From: Psychromonas algicola
GTDB taxonomy: Bacteria > Pseudomonadota > Gammaproteobacteria > Enterobacterales > Psychromonadaceae
Direction of reading: 5' to 3'
NCBI RefSeq assembly: GCF_004378355.1
Contig: NZ_SNUB01000002.1
Coordinates: 124,001-188,000, forward strand
Length of the DNA: 64,000 nt
Made by a program: the position numbers and the translations under genes. Below are positions 55,784 through 64,000 of the stretch, piece by piece. The notes under the pieces are model-generated. The model was not told the origin of the DNA. It saw nothing but the letters and a program-made list of their open reading frames with translations, and did not search any database. The first letter of the stretch is position 1. Every line of letters begins with the position of its first letter.

Positions 55784-56842
55784 ATGATTGAAAAAAATTG
55801 CTCACTCAAGGCTTTTAATAGCTTTTCAATTGATGCTTATGCGCATCGTCTTTTCCATTTTCAAAAAATCTCTCAGCTACCTGAACTATTAGATCTTATC
55901 AAAGTAACCAAAGCAGCTAAACAGCCTATATTAGTGTTAGGTGGCGGTAGTAATACCTTATTTTGTGAAGACTTTAGTGGATTAGTGATTAAAGTTGAAT
56001 TAATGGGCGTGAATAAAAGTGAAGATGCTCAACATCATCGATTAAAGGTTGCCGCGGGTGAAGATTGGCCTCAATTGGTCGAAAACACTGTTGAGCAAGG
56101 TATTAATGGATTAGAAAACTTAGCGCTTATCCCTGGCGTAGTAGGGGCTGCACCGGTTCAAAACATTGGTGCTTACGGCGTTGAGCTTAAAGATTTCTGT
56201 GAAAGTGTTGATTATGTTGACCTAATTGATGGCGAGCTTAAAACCTTAACCAATGAAGATTGTTTATTTGCTTATCGCGATAGTATTTTCAAAGGCGATT
56301 TAAAAGATCGTGCTTTAATTACCTCAGTTTCTTTAAAATTACCTAAGTTATGGAAGCCATTGTGCCGCTATGGTTTGTTAGAAGCGCTTAATGAAACAGC
56401 AGATTCAGTTACGGCGTTGCAAATCTTTGATAACGTATGTCGTATTCGCAGCGAAAAATTACCAGATCCTGCAATACTAGGCAACGCGGGAAGTTTCTTC
56501 AAAAACCCTATCGTCAGCGAACATTTAAGTGGGCAGTTATTATCGCATCACGCTGATATGCCACATTACCCACAAGCTGATGGCTCGGTTAAGTTAGCTG
56601 CCGGTTGGTTGATCGACCAATGTGGTTTAAAAGGGCATCAAATCGGCGGTGCAGCAGTTCATACTGAACAAGCATTAGTGTTAGTTAATAACGGCGGTGC
56701 AACGGCATATGATGTTGTACAACTAGCCGCTTTTGTAAGAGAACAAGTATTACAAAAATTCGCAGTGTTGTTAGAGCATGAAGTACGCTTTATTGATGCG
56801 AACGGCGAAACCACTTTGCAACAGGTAATAGATAATGTCTGA
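55784..56842 (+). CDS. murB: UDP-N-acetylenolpyruvoylglucosamine reductase MurB
   Basis: The 352-residue flavoenzyme makes UDP-N-acetylmuramate in peptidoglycan synthesis. The FAD-binding LVLGGGSNTLF (about 48-58), GLENLALIPGVVGAAPVQNIGAYG (about 105-128) and catalytic GNAGSFFKNP (about 236-245) are clear. The length fits the type I form. It overlaps birA by 8 bp, the conserved gammaproteobacterial pair. Confidence 0.96.
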   Translation: MIEKNCSLKAFNSFSIDAYAHRLFHFQKISQLPELLDLIKVTKAAKQPILVLGGGSNTLFCEDFSGLVIKVELMGVNKSEDAQHHRLKVAAGEDWPQLVENTVEQGINGLENLALIPGVVGAAPVQNIGAYGVELKDFCESVDYVDLIDGELKTLTNEDCLFAYRDSIFKGDLKDRALITSVSLKLPKLWKPLCRYGLLEALNETADSVTALQIFDNVCRIRSEKLPDPAILGNAGSFFKNPIVSEHLSGQLLSHHADMPHYPQADGSVKLAAGWLIDQCGLKGHQIGGAAVHTEQALVLVNNGGATAYDVVQLAAFVREQVLQKFAVLLEHEVRFIDANGETTLQQVIDNV

Positions 56843-57806
56843 ATTAAATGACCAAGGTAATAAATTATTAAAACTATTGGCTGATGGTGAATTTCATTCA
56901 GGTGAAAAAATTGGTGAGTTATTAGGTGTATCAAGAACCTCAGTTAATAACTATATAAAAGCATTACAAGAAATTGGCTTAGATATTTATAAAGTGACTG
57001 GCAAAGGTTATTGCAGTGCAACGCCCTTAACGTTATTAGATAAAAATATTATTAAACAAGTCAGTGGCTTTGAACATATTCATGTTGAACAGATACTTTC
57101 TTCTACCAATCAATACTTACTCGAAAAAGTACCCGATTTAAATAATGGGCAAACGTGTATTGCCGAATATCAAGCCGCAGGTCGAGGTCGAAGAGGGCGT
57201 GAGTGGGTTTCACCTTTTGCTTCTCATTTATACTTTTCAATGTACTGGCGTTTAGATGCAGGAATCGATAGAGCATCGGGATTAAGTTTGCTGGTGGGTA
57301 TCGCGGTAGTGAATGCACTAGAAAAGCTAGGTATTCAAGGCGTGGGGTTAAAATGGCCGAACGATCTTTATTATCAAGGTAAAAAGTTAGCGGGTATTTT
57401 AATTGAATTACAAGCTCAAGCCTCTGATGCTTGTCACTCTGTTATTGGAATTGGTATCAACGTACGTATGCCAGCAGAGCAAGGGAAATTAATCGACCAA
57501 CCTTGGATTGATTTAAATACAATTAATACAAAGCCTGTTGATCGTAACCAATTGTCAGGTTTATTAATTAAAGAATTGCAGTCATTGTTAGCCTCCTATG
57601 AAGAAAAGGGCTTAGCGCCATTCTTAGCGCGTTGGTTTGAATTGGACTGTTTTATCAATCAGCAGGTTAATTTAATCGTCGCTGATAATGTGCAAAAAGG
57701 CATTTGCAGAGGCATTAACGAACAAGGTGCATTGTTGTTAGAAATAGATAATGAAGTGAAGCCTTATATCGGTGGTGAAATCTCATTACGCTTGGCGAAT
57801 AATTAG
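56835..57806 (+). CDS. birA: Biotin operon repressor/biotin-protein ligase BirA
   Basis: The 323-residue protein ligates biotin to carboxylases and represses biotin genes. The N-terminal winged helix (about 1-65, GEKIGELLGVSRTSVNNYIKAL) indicates the DNA-binding form. The ligase active site GRGRRGREW is at about 115-123, and the KWPNDLYYQGKKLAGIL segment follows near 175. It is co-translated with murB and is followed by the tRNA operon. Confidence 0.95.
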   Translation: MSELNDQGNKLLKLLADGEFHSGEKIGELLGVSRTSVNNYIKALQEIGLDIYKVTGKGYCSATPLTLLDKNIIKQVSGFEHIHVEQILSSTNQYLLEKVPDLNNGQTCIAEYQAAGRGRRGREWVSPFASHLYFSMYWRLDAGIDRASGLSLLVGIAVVNALEKLGIQGVGLKWPNDLYYQGKKLAGILIELQAQASDACHSVIGIGINVRMPAEQGKLIDQPWIDLNTINTKPVDRNQLSGLLIKELQSLLASYEEKGLAPFLARWFELDCFINQQVNLIVADNVQKGICRGINEQGALLLEIDNEVKPYIGGEISLRLANN

Positions 57807-57876
57807 TCGAAACTAATCAAAATGATTTTTTTTTAAGCAATCAATCAAAAAACACTAATTAATTACTAAGAAAGAC

Positions 57877-57905
57877 TTGCAAGGCGGCCTTAAGTTCTTT
57901 AATAT
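57877..57905 (+). promoter_or_regulatory. Promoter of the tRNA operon
   Basis: TTGCAA, a 17-bp spacer and TAATAT are followed by a GC-rich discriminator (TCGCGGCAC), the pattern of stringently controlled stable-RNA promoters. The predicted start is about 12 bp before the tRNA-Thr. Confidence 0.75.
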
Positions 57906-57923
57906 TCGCGGCACTTAGACAGC

Positions 57924-57999
<76 letters not shown>

Positions 58000-58009
58000 T
58001 CTAAGTCCT

Positions 58010-58093
58010 GGAGGGGTTCCCGAGTGGCCAAAGGGAACAGATTGTAAATCTGTCGCGAAAGCTTCGGTGGTTCGAATCCACCTCCCTCCACCA
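58010..58093 (+). tRNA. tRNA-Tyr (anticodon GTA)
   Basis: The 84-nt sequence has a long variable arm, acceptor GGAGGGG paired with CCCTCC, anticodon stem CAGAT/ATCTG around TTGTAAA, and an encoded CCA. Corresponds to tyrU of E. coli. Confidence 0.95.
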
Positions 58094-58183
58094 TATTTCC
58101 TCACTTGTCACGGTGAGACAGTAGATAACAATGCACAGCATTGTTTTTTGCTTTGTGGCTTAGGCTACATAGATGCAGAGTTT

Positions 58184-58258
58184 GCGGGCATCGTATAATG
58201 GCTATTACTCCAGCCTTCCAAGCTGATAATGCGGGTTCGATTCCCGCTGCCCGCTCCA
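58184..58258 (+). tRNA. tRNA-Gly (anticodon TCC)
   Basis: The 75-nt sequence has acceptor GCGGGCA/TGCCCGC, anticodon loop CTTCCAA, and an encoded CCA. Corresponds to glyT of E. coli. The second tRNA-Thr and tufB that usually follow are absent. Confidence 0.95.
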
Positions 58259-58280
58259 AGTTTTTATAAAGAACTTCCTT

Positions 58281-58309
58281 AAAACCAAGCTATTATGCTT
58301 GGTTTTTTT
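58281..58309 (+). terminator. Intrinsic terminator of the tRNA operon
   Basis: A 10-bp stem (AAAACCAAGC / GCTTGGTTTT) with a 6-nt loop is followed by a T-run. It lies 22 bp after the tRNA-Gly. Confidence 0.9.
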
Positions 58310-58350
58310 GTTTCTGGTGTTTGAATTTTTTAAACAATAGACTCATTTAT

Positions 58351-58575
58351 TTAATTCAGAATACTCTTGTCCACAATCCCTTTATCAATCAGTTGTTTTA
58401 AAATTTTAGTACTTTTTTCTTTTAACATATCGCGAAGTAATCGTGCTGCTGGTGTGATTGATTGCCTGCTTGGAAAGATAAGCCAAAGTTCTGTCGGCTT
58501 GGGTGTAAACTCAGGGAGTAAGCTGACGACCTTGCCTGATAGTAGGTCGTTGGACATATCAAGTGCAGACTTCAT
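58351..58575 (-). pseudogene. LysR-family regulator, C-terminal fragment
   Basis: The 74-residue frame matches only the end of a LysR-type effector-binding domain (SALDMSNDLLSGKVVSLLPEF then LWLIFPSRQSITPAARLLRDML). The DNA-binding part and most of the effector domain are missing. Similarity ends at about 58572, where thioredoxin-family sequence begins on the other strand. The ATG at 58575 is internal, and no ribosome site precedes it, so the fragment is probably non-functional. Confidence 0.75.
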
Positions 58576-58823
58576 TCCCTTATTTAATAGACAAAGACCA
58601 GTCGGTCGCTAAGCAATATGGCGCGGTGTGTACACCTGATTTTTTTGGATTCAATAATAAAGGTGAATTGCAATATCGAGGAAGACTTGATGATGCACGC
58701 ATGGAAAGTGCAGAAAATAGAGTACCTGAGCTGATTAATGCAATGCGTTTAATTGCAGAAACTGGCCAAGGGCTAAAACAACAAACGCCTAGTATGGGCT
58801 GCTCAATAAAATGGCGCGATTAA
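58563..58823 (+). pseudogene. Thioredoxin/redoxin-family protein, C-terminal fragment
   Basis: The 86-residue frame matches the end of a thioredoxin-like redoxin: FPYLIDKDQSVAKQYGAVCTPDFFGF (first 20 residues of this match shown in part), ELQYRGRLDDAR and a late TPSMGCSIKW. The active-site half is missing. Homology begins at about 58575, the point where the LysR fragment starts on the other strand, so the two fragments were joined by one rearrangement. Confidence 0.7.
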
Positions 58824-58996
58824 GCCGAAATGATTGCGTTGCTAAAATAGGTAATATGTTATTTATATTAAAAAGTCATTACGGTTAGCAATGTTCTTTT
58901 TTAAAAAAGGAAATAATGTGGATCTTGAGTCGGGTGGATTGACTTCATGGCTTATACTCATAAACTAGAAAGTCACTTTTTATAAGGTTGGCTCCG

Positions 58997-59779
58997 ATGA
59001 AGTATCAATCTCTTTTTGTGTTTATATTCTTAAGCTGTTTTAGTTCATTTCCTGCTGTTGCTAAAACAGATATTACATTAGGCATCTACGCGTCGGATAT
59101 CACTTATACAGAGCCTAATGTGATGCAAGAAAAAGGGACATTAAAAGGTGTTATTGGCAGTGTGAGATTTAATCGAGGCGGTGCATTTCAATCATTTGAG
59201 GCTTCTTACGCTCGCGGAGAAATGGATTACGTTGGTTCAGGTACAATTAATGATATTCCCGATGAAGTTTTTGAAATCAAAGGGCTATTTGGACGCGATT
59301 TTAATTTAAATAGAGACCTTAGTTTATCGCCATATTTAGGTCTTGGTTATCGCTATCTTAATGATGATTCTAGCGGTTTAGTCTCTAGTACTGGCGCATC
59401 TGGTTATGAACGAGAACAAGTTTATTTTTATATGCCAATTGGGTTCGAGTTAAAGAAAAACCGTAAAGTATTAGGTTTTAAACTCAGTAGCCGCATAGAA
59501 TACGATTATTTTATCTCAGGAGAAAACAATTCCTATTTAGGTGAAATAAGCAGTTCATATGACAATATTACACTTAATCAAGATGACGGTTATGGTTACC
59601 GTTTTAGTCTCGCTTTTACTAAAGCATTTAATAATGGCAGTTCGTTAACTATTGAGCCTTTTTATCGATATTGGCATATTGATGATTCAGAGATAACGTA
59701 TGACAGTATTAACAGAGGTTGGATCGAGCCTGATAATAATTCCAAAGAAATGGGGATTTCTTTATTGCTAAGAATGTAG
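58997..59779 (+). CDS. Outer-membrane beta-barrel protein
   Basis: The 260-residue protein has a signal peptide (ending PAVAK at about residue 22) and then alternating strands with aromatic girdles (YLGLGYRYL, YEREQVYFYMPIGFEL, IEYDYF, IEPFYRYW), ending in a terminal phenylalanine-poor LLLRM strand. It resembles small OmpX/OmpW/opacity-type barrels. The start at 58997 has AAGG nine bases upstream; a TTG three codons earlier is less likely. Function is unknown. Confidence 0.72.
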   Translation: MKYQSLFVFIFLSCFSSFPAVAKTDITLGIYASDITYTEPNVMQEKGTLKGVIGSVRFNRGGAFQSFEASYARGEMDYVGSGTINDIPDEVFEIKGLFGRDFNLNRDLSLSPYLGLGYRYLNDDSSGLVSSTGASGYEREQVYFYMPIGFELKKNRKVLGFKLSSRIEYDYFISGENNSYLGEISSSYDNITLNQDDGYGYRFSLAFTKAFNNGSSLTIEPFYRYWHIDDSEITYDSINRGWIEPDNNSKEMGISLLLRM

Positions 59780-59800
59780 TTGTTAGATTATTTGAAAAAT

Positions 59801-59834
59801 ATTGAGATAGCTAGCTTAACCTAACTATCTCAAT
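59801..59834. terminator. Hairpin between the barrel gene and the TonB receptor
   Basis: A 10-bp stem (ATTGAGATAG / CTATCTCAAT) with a 14-nt loop lies between convergent stop codons. T-tracts are short. Confidence 0.6.
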
Positions 59835-59855
59835 TAACTTAACGTATTTTTTAGA

Positions 59856-61829
59856 TTAAAGCGCCCAAGCGACTGCTAGCTTGAAATCACGGCCTGGAGA
59901 CATATCCCCTTCATCACCGTAAATTGAAACACCAAAGGTTCCTTGATCTCGGTAGGCTTTATCAAACAAGTTACTAATTGTTAATGTTACTTTTAAAGAA
60001 TCATCATTAAGTGGTAACCATTGTCCATAAATATCATGTACACCGTAACCCGCTTTTTCCTCAAAGTCATCCGACACATCGCTAAAGTGGGTCATAAAGA
60101 TAGCTGACCAACCAAACTCTAGTGATTCTGAAAGTTGGTAGTTAAGACTAGTGCTAATGGAGTCACCAGTAGACGCTCCAAGCGTATTAACATAATAACC
60201 ATCTAAAGACTCACCATTAAGCTCTGCAATATTATGGTTGTAACTTATGCTGGTTTGTAGTGCGTGCCAATTGTAATTAGCACCAAGAGTTACCCCTTCA
60301 GTAATTAGCTCTCCAGAATTATGATATACCTTATAATCACTATCGCCCCATTCTCCATAAGTAATTACGTCATCAATAGTAGAATGGTAAATTTTTGCAG
60401 ATAAAGCTAATTCATCTAATTGATAATCCAGTGATAATTCAATATTTTCTGTTGTTTGTGCTTCTAAATCAGCAGCATTTGTATAGCTTTCTAAAATAAA
60501 ACTTTCAATGACTTGCACACCACGCATAGCTTGCGCATAACTAAGTGCTAATTTTAGATCTTCTGATGGTGTAAATTGAATGCTCGCATTAGGGCTAAAG
60601 GCGCTATCTTCAAAGTATTGGCCACTTGAATCAGTTGTTTTGTAAGTATCGTAACGGCTACCAATACTGAATAACCAAGCTTTTGCTAATGGTATATCAG
60701 CTTGCAGATAAGCTCCGTATACATCACTTGTATCCGATGTTTCGTCAGCGCTTGTGTATAAGTCATCATAAGTTGATGTATCTTGATGATAATCTATACC
60801 GTAAGTGACAGAGTTGTTGGCAAACTCACTTGTATTGCGAATGTCAAAACCATAGGTTTCAATATCACCGTAATACAATCCACCTCCATATAAAGCAGCC
60901 CAAGCCGTATCATCGCGTTGGACATTTGCTTCTGTATGATAAACATTTGTTTCTAATGCTAACCAATTGTTATTACTTGGATTTAATGAATATTCTATGG
61001 TTGCTGTTTTGCGATCAGCTTCTTGATCAAAAGCAGGGTTGTTTGCTGCGGCACTCCAATTTGATTTTCTTGTTCTTTCGCCATCATTGATTCGATTATC
61101 ATAACTAAGACTTAAGCGTTGGTTATTGTTAAAATTACCTACTACTTTAATTAAACCATTTTGTTGGTTGTCATCTGTGTATTTAACTTCGTTACCATCA
61201 CCATCTTGATAATTATCAGATTCAGCTTGTACAATAGTACCCATTGCACTCCAATTATCGGTTAACTTACCATATAGGCTCGCACTGGCTTTATAGGCGT
61301 TAGCATTAGTACTATAACTACCTTTAATCACTGCGCCAAATCGTTCGTCTGTCTTTAATAAATCTTCAGGATCTTTAGTCGTAAAGCTAAGTGAACCGCC
61401 TAATGCTCCTGGACCAGAAAGGGCATTACCGGCACCTGCTTTAACATCTACTTGCTTAAGTAACTCTGGCTCTATATATATTGAACCTTGATGATGGAAG
61501 TTACTGCTCGATTGTCTTGCGCCATCGATAGTGACATTCAGCATGGTACTTTCTAAACCGCGCACATATACTTTTTGTGAGGTAGAGTTACCACCACCAA
61601 CGGAAATTTCTGCTTCGTTTTTAAAAATATCTTTAAGGTCACTCGCCTGTGATTTTTCTAATGCATCTTGATCGATACTAATATCAAGTGCTGAAAGGCT
61701 CTCACCAGTAATCGTTGTTGTATCAACGTCTTGATTTTCAGCTGCGATGACTGTGTTACTTAATAATGCTGAGGTTACAGCCATCGAGATAATGCTGCGT
61801 GTTAGCCAAGTCTTGTTTTTTATATTCAT
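59856..61829 (-). CDS. TonB-dependent outer-membrane receptor (siderophore/haem type)
   Basis: The 657-residue protein has a signal peptide (ending VIAAE, about residue 31), a plug domain (about 45-160, KVYVRGLESTMLNVTIDGAR and GAGNALSGPGALGGSLSF) and a 22-strand barrel with the terminal LAVAWAL. The plug resembles FrpB/FetA- or HmuR-type receptors for iron-siderophores or haem; the ligand is not identifiable. A Fur-box-like site lies just upstream, and a two-component system precedes it on the same strand. Confidence 0.88.
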   Translation of the reverse strand: MNIKNKTWLTRSIISMAVTSALLSNTVIAAENQDVDTTTITGESLSALDISIDQDALEKSQASDLKDIFKNEAEISVGGGNSTSQKVYVRGLESTMLNVTIDGARQSSSNFHHQGSIYIEPELLKQVDVKAGAGNALSGPGALGGSLSFTTKDPEDLLKTDERFGAVIKGSYSTNANAYKASASLYGKLTDNWSAMGTIVQAESDNYQDGDGNEVKYTDDNQQNGLIKVVGNFNNNQRLSLSYDNRINDGERTRKSNWSAAANNPAFDQEADRKTATIEYSLNPSNNNWLALETNVYHTEANVQRDDTAWAALYGGGLYYGDIETYGFDIRNTSEFANNSVTYGIDYHQDTSTYDDLYTSADETSDTSDVYGAYLQADIPLAKAWLFSIGSRYDTYKTTDSSGQYFEDSAFSPNASIQFTPSEDLKLALSYAQAMRGVQVIESFILESYTNAADLEAQTTENIELSLDYQLDELALSAKIYHSTIDDVITYGEWGDSDYKVYHNSGELITEGVTLGANYNWHALQTSISYNHNIAELNGESLDGYYVNTLGASTGDSISTSLNYQLSESLEFGWSAIFMTHFSDVSDDFEEKAGYGVHDIYGQWLPLNDDSLKVTLTISNLFDKAYRDQGTFGVSIYGDEGDMSPGRDFKLAVAWAL

Positions 61830-61839
61830 CTTACACCCT

Positions 61840-61858
61840 GTTAATGATAACTATTATT
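61840..61858 (-). promoter_or_regulatory. Fur-box-like operator before the TonB receptor
   Basis: The 19-mer GTTAATGATAACTATTATT matches 15 of 19 positions of the Fur consensus GATAATGATAATCATTATC. It lies 11 bp before the receptor start, near its ribosome site, and would allow iron-dependent repression. Confidence 0.65.
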
Positions 61859-61936
61859 AATTGAGGTGTATTCTCTGGTTTTGAAATGAAGAAAGAAAGC
61901 AATTTTACATTTGTTACAAATGATATCTAATATCAT

Positions 61937-63286
61937 TTAGGTGTTGGTTGATATATAAGGCAATCGTATTTTCATTTGTAAGCCTGTAGGTGCATTAGTG
62001 GCTTTTAATGTACCTGAAAGTGCTTCTATTTGACGTCTTGCTAGAGCTAAACCCAATCCGAATCCATTTGGCTTTTTATCTCTGGATTTATCTACTCGGA
62101 AGAAAGGTTTAAAGATATTTTCGAGATGTTCATCTGGAACACCAGTACCTTGATCGCTAATCAATATATTGACCACATCGACATCTTGATTAACTTTTAT
62201 CGTGACTGCTTTTTCTATTGGTGAGTATTTTAATGCATTTCGGATTAAGTTTTCTAATGCTTGTACAAGTGCTCTCTGACTGCAATCTGCGAGACTAAGT
62301 TGTTGAGGTAAATCGATAATGAATTGAGCTTTGGGGAATTCAAATTTAGCATCTTCGATGATCACATTTATCAACTCAATAAGATCAAACTGCTCTCCTT
62401 TAAGTTTTGGCTTTTCATTTTCAAGCCATGCTAATGTTAATGTGTCTTCAATCAATGTACGAATATCATTGGTTTCTTTTTCTAATCTTGGTAGTAATTG
62501 ATCAATAGCAATATCTTGTTTTGCCGATCCGATTGCCATTTCCATACGAGTGATAGGCGTACGTAATTCATGTGATAAATCAGCGATTAGCTGTCGCTGT
62601 TGAATAATTAGCTTGCTTGTATTCTCTGCCATTTGATCAAATGCATCGGCTAAATCTGTTAATTCATCACGGCGTATTCCTAAATCAGGACGAGCACGAG
62701 CATTATAATCTCCTGCACTAAATTTACGTGTGGCAATCGCTAAGCGTTGTAATGGAGACATAACGTAACGATAAATAAGCCAAGTTAGAAATAAAAGAGG
62801 TAAAAGGGGGAGTGCAATTTGCAATATTAAATCGACATGTTGCCAATATGCACCTGGACGCATACGTGTTGGTAATTGAATTAGGAAATGGGTATGTTTA
62901 TCAACAAAAGGCACTTCCATTATCGGGTTATAATTGAAATAAAGGTGAATCTTCCAATCAACGCCTCGACCTAATACAAAACGGTCAAGATAGTCTTGTT
63001 GCATTTGAGTCCCTAAAATAGGATTTAAATCAGACTTTACAATGGCAACCCAAGTATTTTCTTGTTCTTGTAATGTCTTCAGCCATACACTTAATGCTTC
63101 AGTTTCTCCTTTTAAATACATCCCTTCGGCTTGTTTAGCATAGTCTCGAAGCTGCCTTTGGTGCTCTTCTGCAATAAAGCTCATCTGCCATTCTGTTTTA
63201 TCAGTCAGTTCGTTAATGAATAAGAATAAGACAACGGTTGCTAGTGTGATAGAAGCGGATAATCGCCAAAAAAGAGTATTCTTCAT
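61937..63286 (-). CDS. Sensor histidine kinase of a two-component system
   Basis: From the ATG at 63286 the kinase is 449 residues with two transmembrane helices (about 7-25 and 155-175) around a periplasmic sensor, a HAMP segment (about 178-230), the phosphoacceptor DLSHELRTPITRMEMA (His at about 240), and HATPase motifs ENLIRNALKYS, SDQGTGVP and NGFGLGLALARR. The start overlaps the response regulator stop (ATGA at 63283-63286), so the two are translationally coupled. Location beside a TonB receptor recalls PfeS-type iron regulation. Confidence 0.9.
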   Translation of the reverse strand: MKNTLFWRLSASITLATVVLFLFINELTDKTEWQMSFIAEEHQRQLRDYAKQAEGMYLKGETEALSVWLKTLQEQENTWVAIVKSDLNPILGTQMQQDYLDRFVLGRGVDWKIHLYFNYNPIMEVPFVDKHTHFLIQLPTRMRPGAYWQHVDLILQIALPLLPLLFLTWLIYRYVMSPLQRLAIATRKFSAGDYNARARPDLGIRRDELTDLADAFDQMAENTSKLIIQQRQLIADLSHELRTPITRMEMAIGSAKQDIAIDQLLPRLEKETNDIRTLIEDTLTLAWLENEKPKLKGEQFDLIELINVIIEDAKFEFPKAQFIIDLPQQLSLADCSQRALVQALENLIRNALKYSPIEKAVTIKVNQDVDVVNILISDQGTGVPDEHLENIFKPFFRVDKSRDKKPNGFGLGLALARRQIEALSGTLKATNAPTGLQMKIRLPYISTNT

Positions 63287-63984
63287 GATAAACAATAACC
63301 TTTACCGTGGACTGTTTTTAAACGCTCTGCGAACATACCACATTCTGTTAATTTTCGACGTATACGGCTTAAATGCATATCCAAGCTACGATCGTAAGCG
63401 CTAAAGTCACGCTCTAATACTGCTTGATATAGATAAGGTTTGCTCAATACTTCGCCTTGGTTTTCTAATAAGATCCAAAGTAAGTTAAATTCAATGGTGG
63501 TAAATGAAAGCTGTTGCTCATCGTAAGTAACGCATAGATTGCTTTTATCTAAGAAAAATAAGTCACTTTTTAACTCAGCTGGACGGCGTAAAGTATCTTG
63601 TTTGTTGATTGTTCGTCTTAGCAAAGCATCAATACGCAACATTAACTCTTCTACATTAAAAGGTTTAGGTAAGTAATCATCTGCGCCTTTGTTAAAACCT
63701 TGAATCCTTTCTTCCTCTGCACCACAAGCAGTGATCATTATCACTGGCGTTGTCCGATGATTCCTGAGACGTTTTAACATTGAGAAACCGTCAAGTTTAG
63801 GTAATAAAACATCAAGTAAAATAAGATCGAAGCTTTCATTTAAAGATTGAGCTAATCCAGTTTCTCCATCAAAGCACTGTTCAACAGAAAAACCTCTTAC
63901 TGATAGCAATTCGCTAAGTTGTTTATTTAAAGATTGGTCATCTTCAACAATGAGCACTTTAGGTATAATTTGAGGCAAACTCAC
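63283..63984 (-). CDS. OmpR-family response regulator
   Basis: The 233-residue regulator has a receiver domain (about 8-120) with IVEDDQ, the phosphoacceptor aspartate in LILLDVLLP (about 57) and the KGADDYLPKPF switch lysine, and a C-terminal OmpR-type winged helix ending KTVHGKGYCL. It is coupled to the downstream kinase by a 4-bp overlap. The GTG at 63984 has AGGA at zero spacing; a TTG at 63978 with AGGAG five bases upstream may be the real start. Confidence 0.92.
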   Translation of the reverse strand: MSLPQIIPKVLIVEDDQSLNKQLSELLSVRGFSVEQCFDGETGLAQSLNESFDLILLDVLLPKLDGFSMLKRLRNHRTTPVIMITACGAEEERIQGFNKGADDYLPKPFNVEELMLRIDALLRRTINKQDTLRRPAELKSDLFFLDKSNLCVTYDEQQLSFTTIEFNLLWILLENQGEVLSKPYLYQAVLERDFSAYDRSLDMHLSRIRRKLTECGMFAERLKTVHGKGYCLS

Positions 63985-64000
63985 TCCTAGTAGGAAGGTA

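Overview
The window looks like a chromosomal segment of an AT-rich marine gammaproteobacterium, most like Psychromonas or a close relative. The evidence is the set and pairing of housekeeping genes (folB-folK-uppP-cca, yigZ-trkH-hemG, hemN/yihI/engB, murB-birA-tRNA), gammaproteobacterial-type proteins such as GlnE, PlsB, AnmK and SpoT, and frequent GTG/TTG starts. The genus is an inference from gene content and protein style; no database was searched.

Layout. 1-7.8 kb: core genes plsY (partial), folB, folK, uppP, cca, an SH3-domain membrane protein, a phosphate transporter with its DUF47 partner, and the triphosphatase gene ygiF. 7.8-17.4 kb: an accessory block between ygiF and glnE, which are adjacent in E. 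coli. It holds two Imm11-like proteins, one Imm49-like protein, a five-gene minus-strand run ending in a VOC protein and an acetyltransferase, a four-CxxC zinc-finger-like protein, a Crp/Fnr regulator, a second acetyltransferase, and a yjfI-yjfJ-yjfK (DUF2170, PspA/IM30, DUF2491) membrane-stress-type cluster with an extra small gene. No toxin partner for the immunity-like genes is visible here. 17.4-34 kb: glnE, lpxL-type acyltransferase, dnaB, plsB, a rhodanese, yigZ, trkH, hemG, recQ, a membrane hydrolase and spoT. 34-48.9 kb: a small DUF3624-like protein, an AraC/GyrI regulator with an adjacent MATE pump, anmK-hemN, DUF2489, yihI, cytochrome c4, engB, an orphan sensor kinase, prlC, a second MATE pump and a cobalamin adenosyltransferase gene. 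49-58.3 kb: a DUF945 protein, a metallo-beta-lactamase hydrolase, leuA with a leucine-rich leader peptide and attenuator, an orphan membrane protein in a region that looks acquired, msrB, an acetyltransferase, murB-birA, and tRNA-Thr, tRNA-Tyr and tRNA-Gly behind a strong promoter. 58.3-64 kb: a rearrangement scar made of LysR and thioredoxin-family 3' fragments, an outer-membrane barrel, and a response regulator-sensor kinase-TonB receptor set with a Fur-box-like site.

The parts most worth following up are the immunity-rich block interrupting ygiF-glnE, the expanded yjf cluster, a small family of palindromic repeats (about 3.3, 9.5 and 22.9 kb), the attenuated leuA leader, minimal out-of-frame ORFs overlapping two GTG starts, and the truncated tRNA operon followed by a double-truncation junction. 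I found no CRISPR array, rRNA, intact insertion sequence or prophage.
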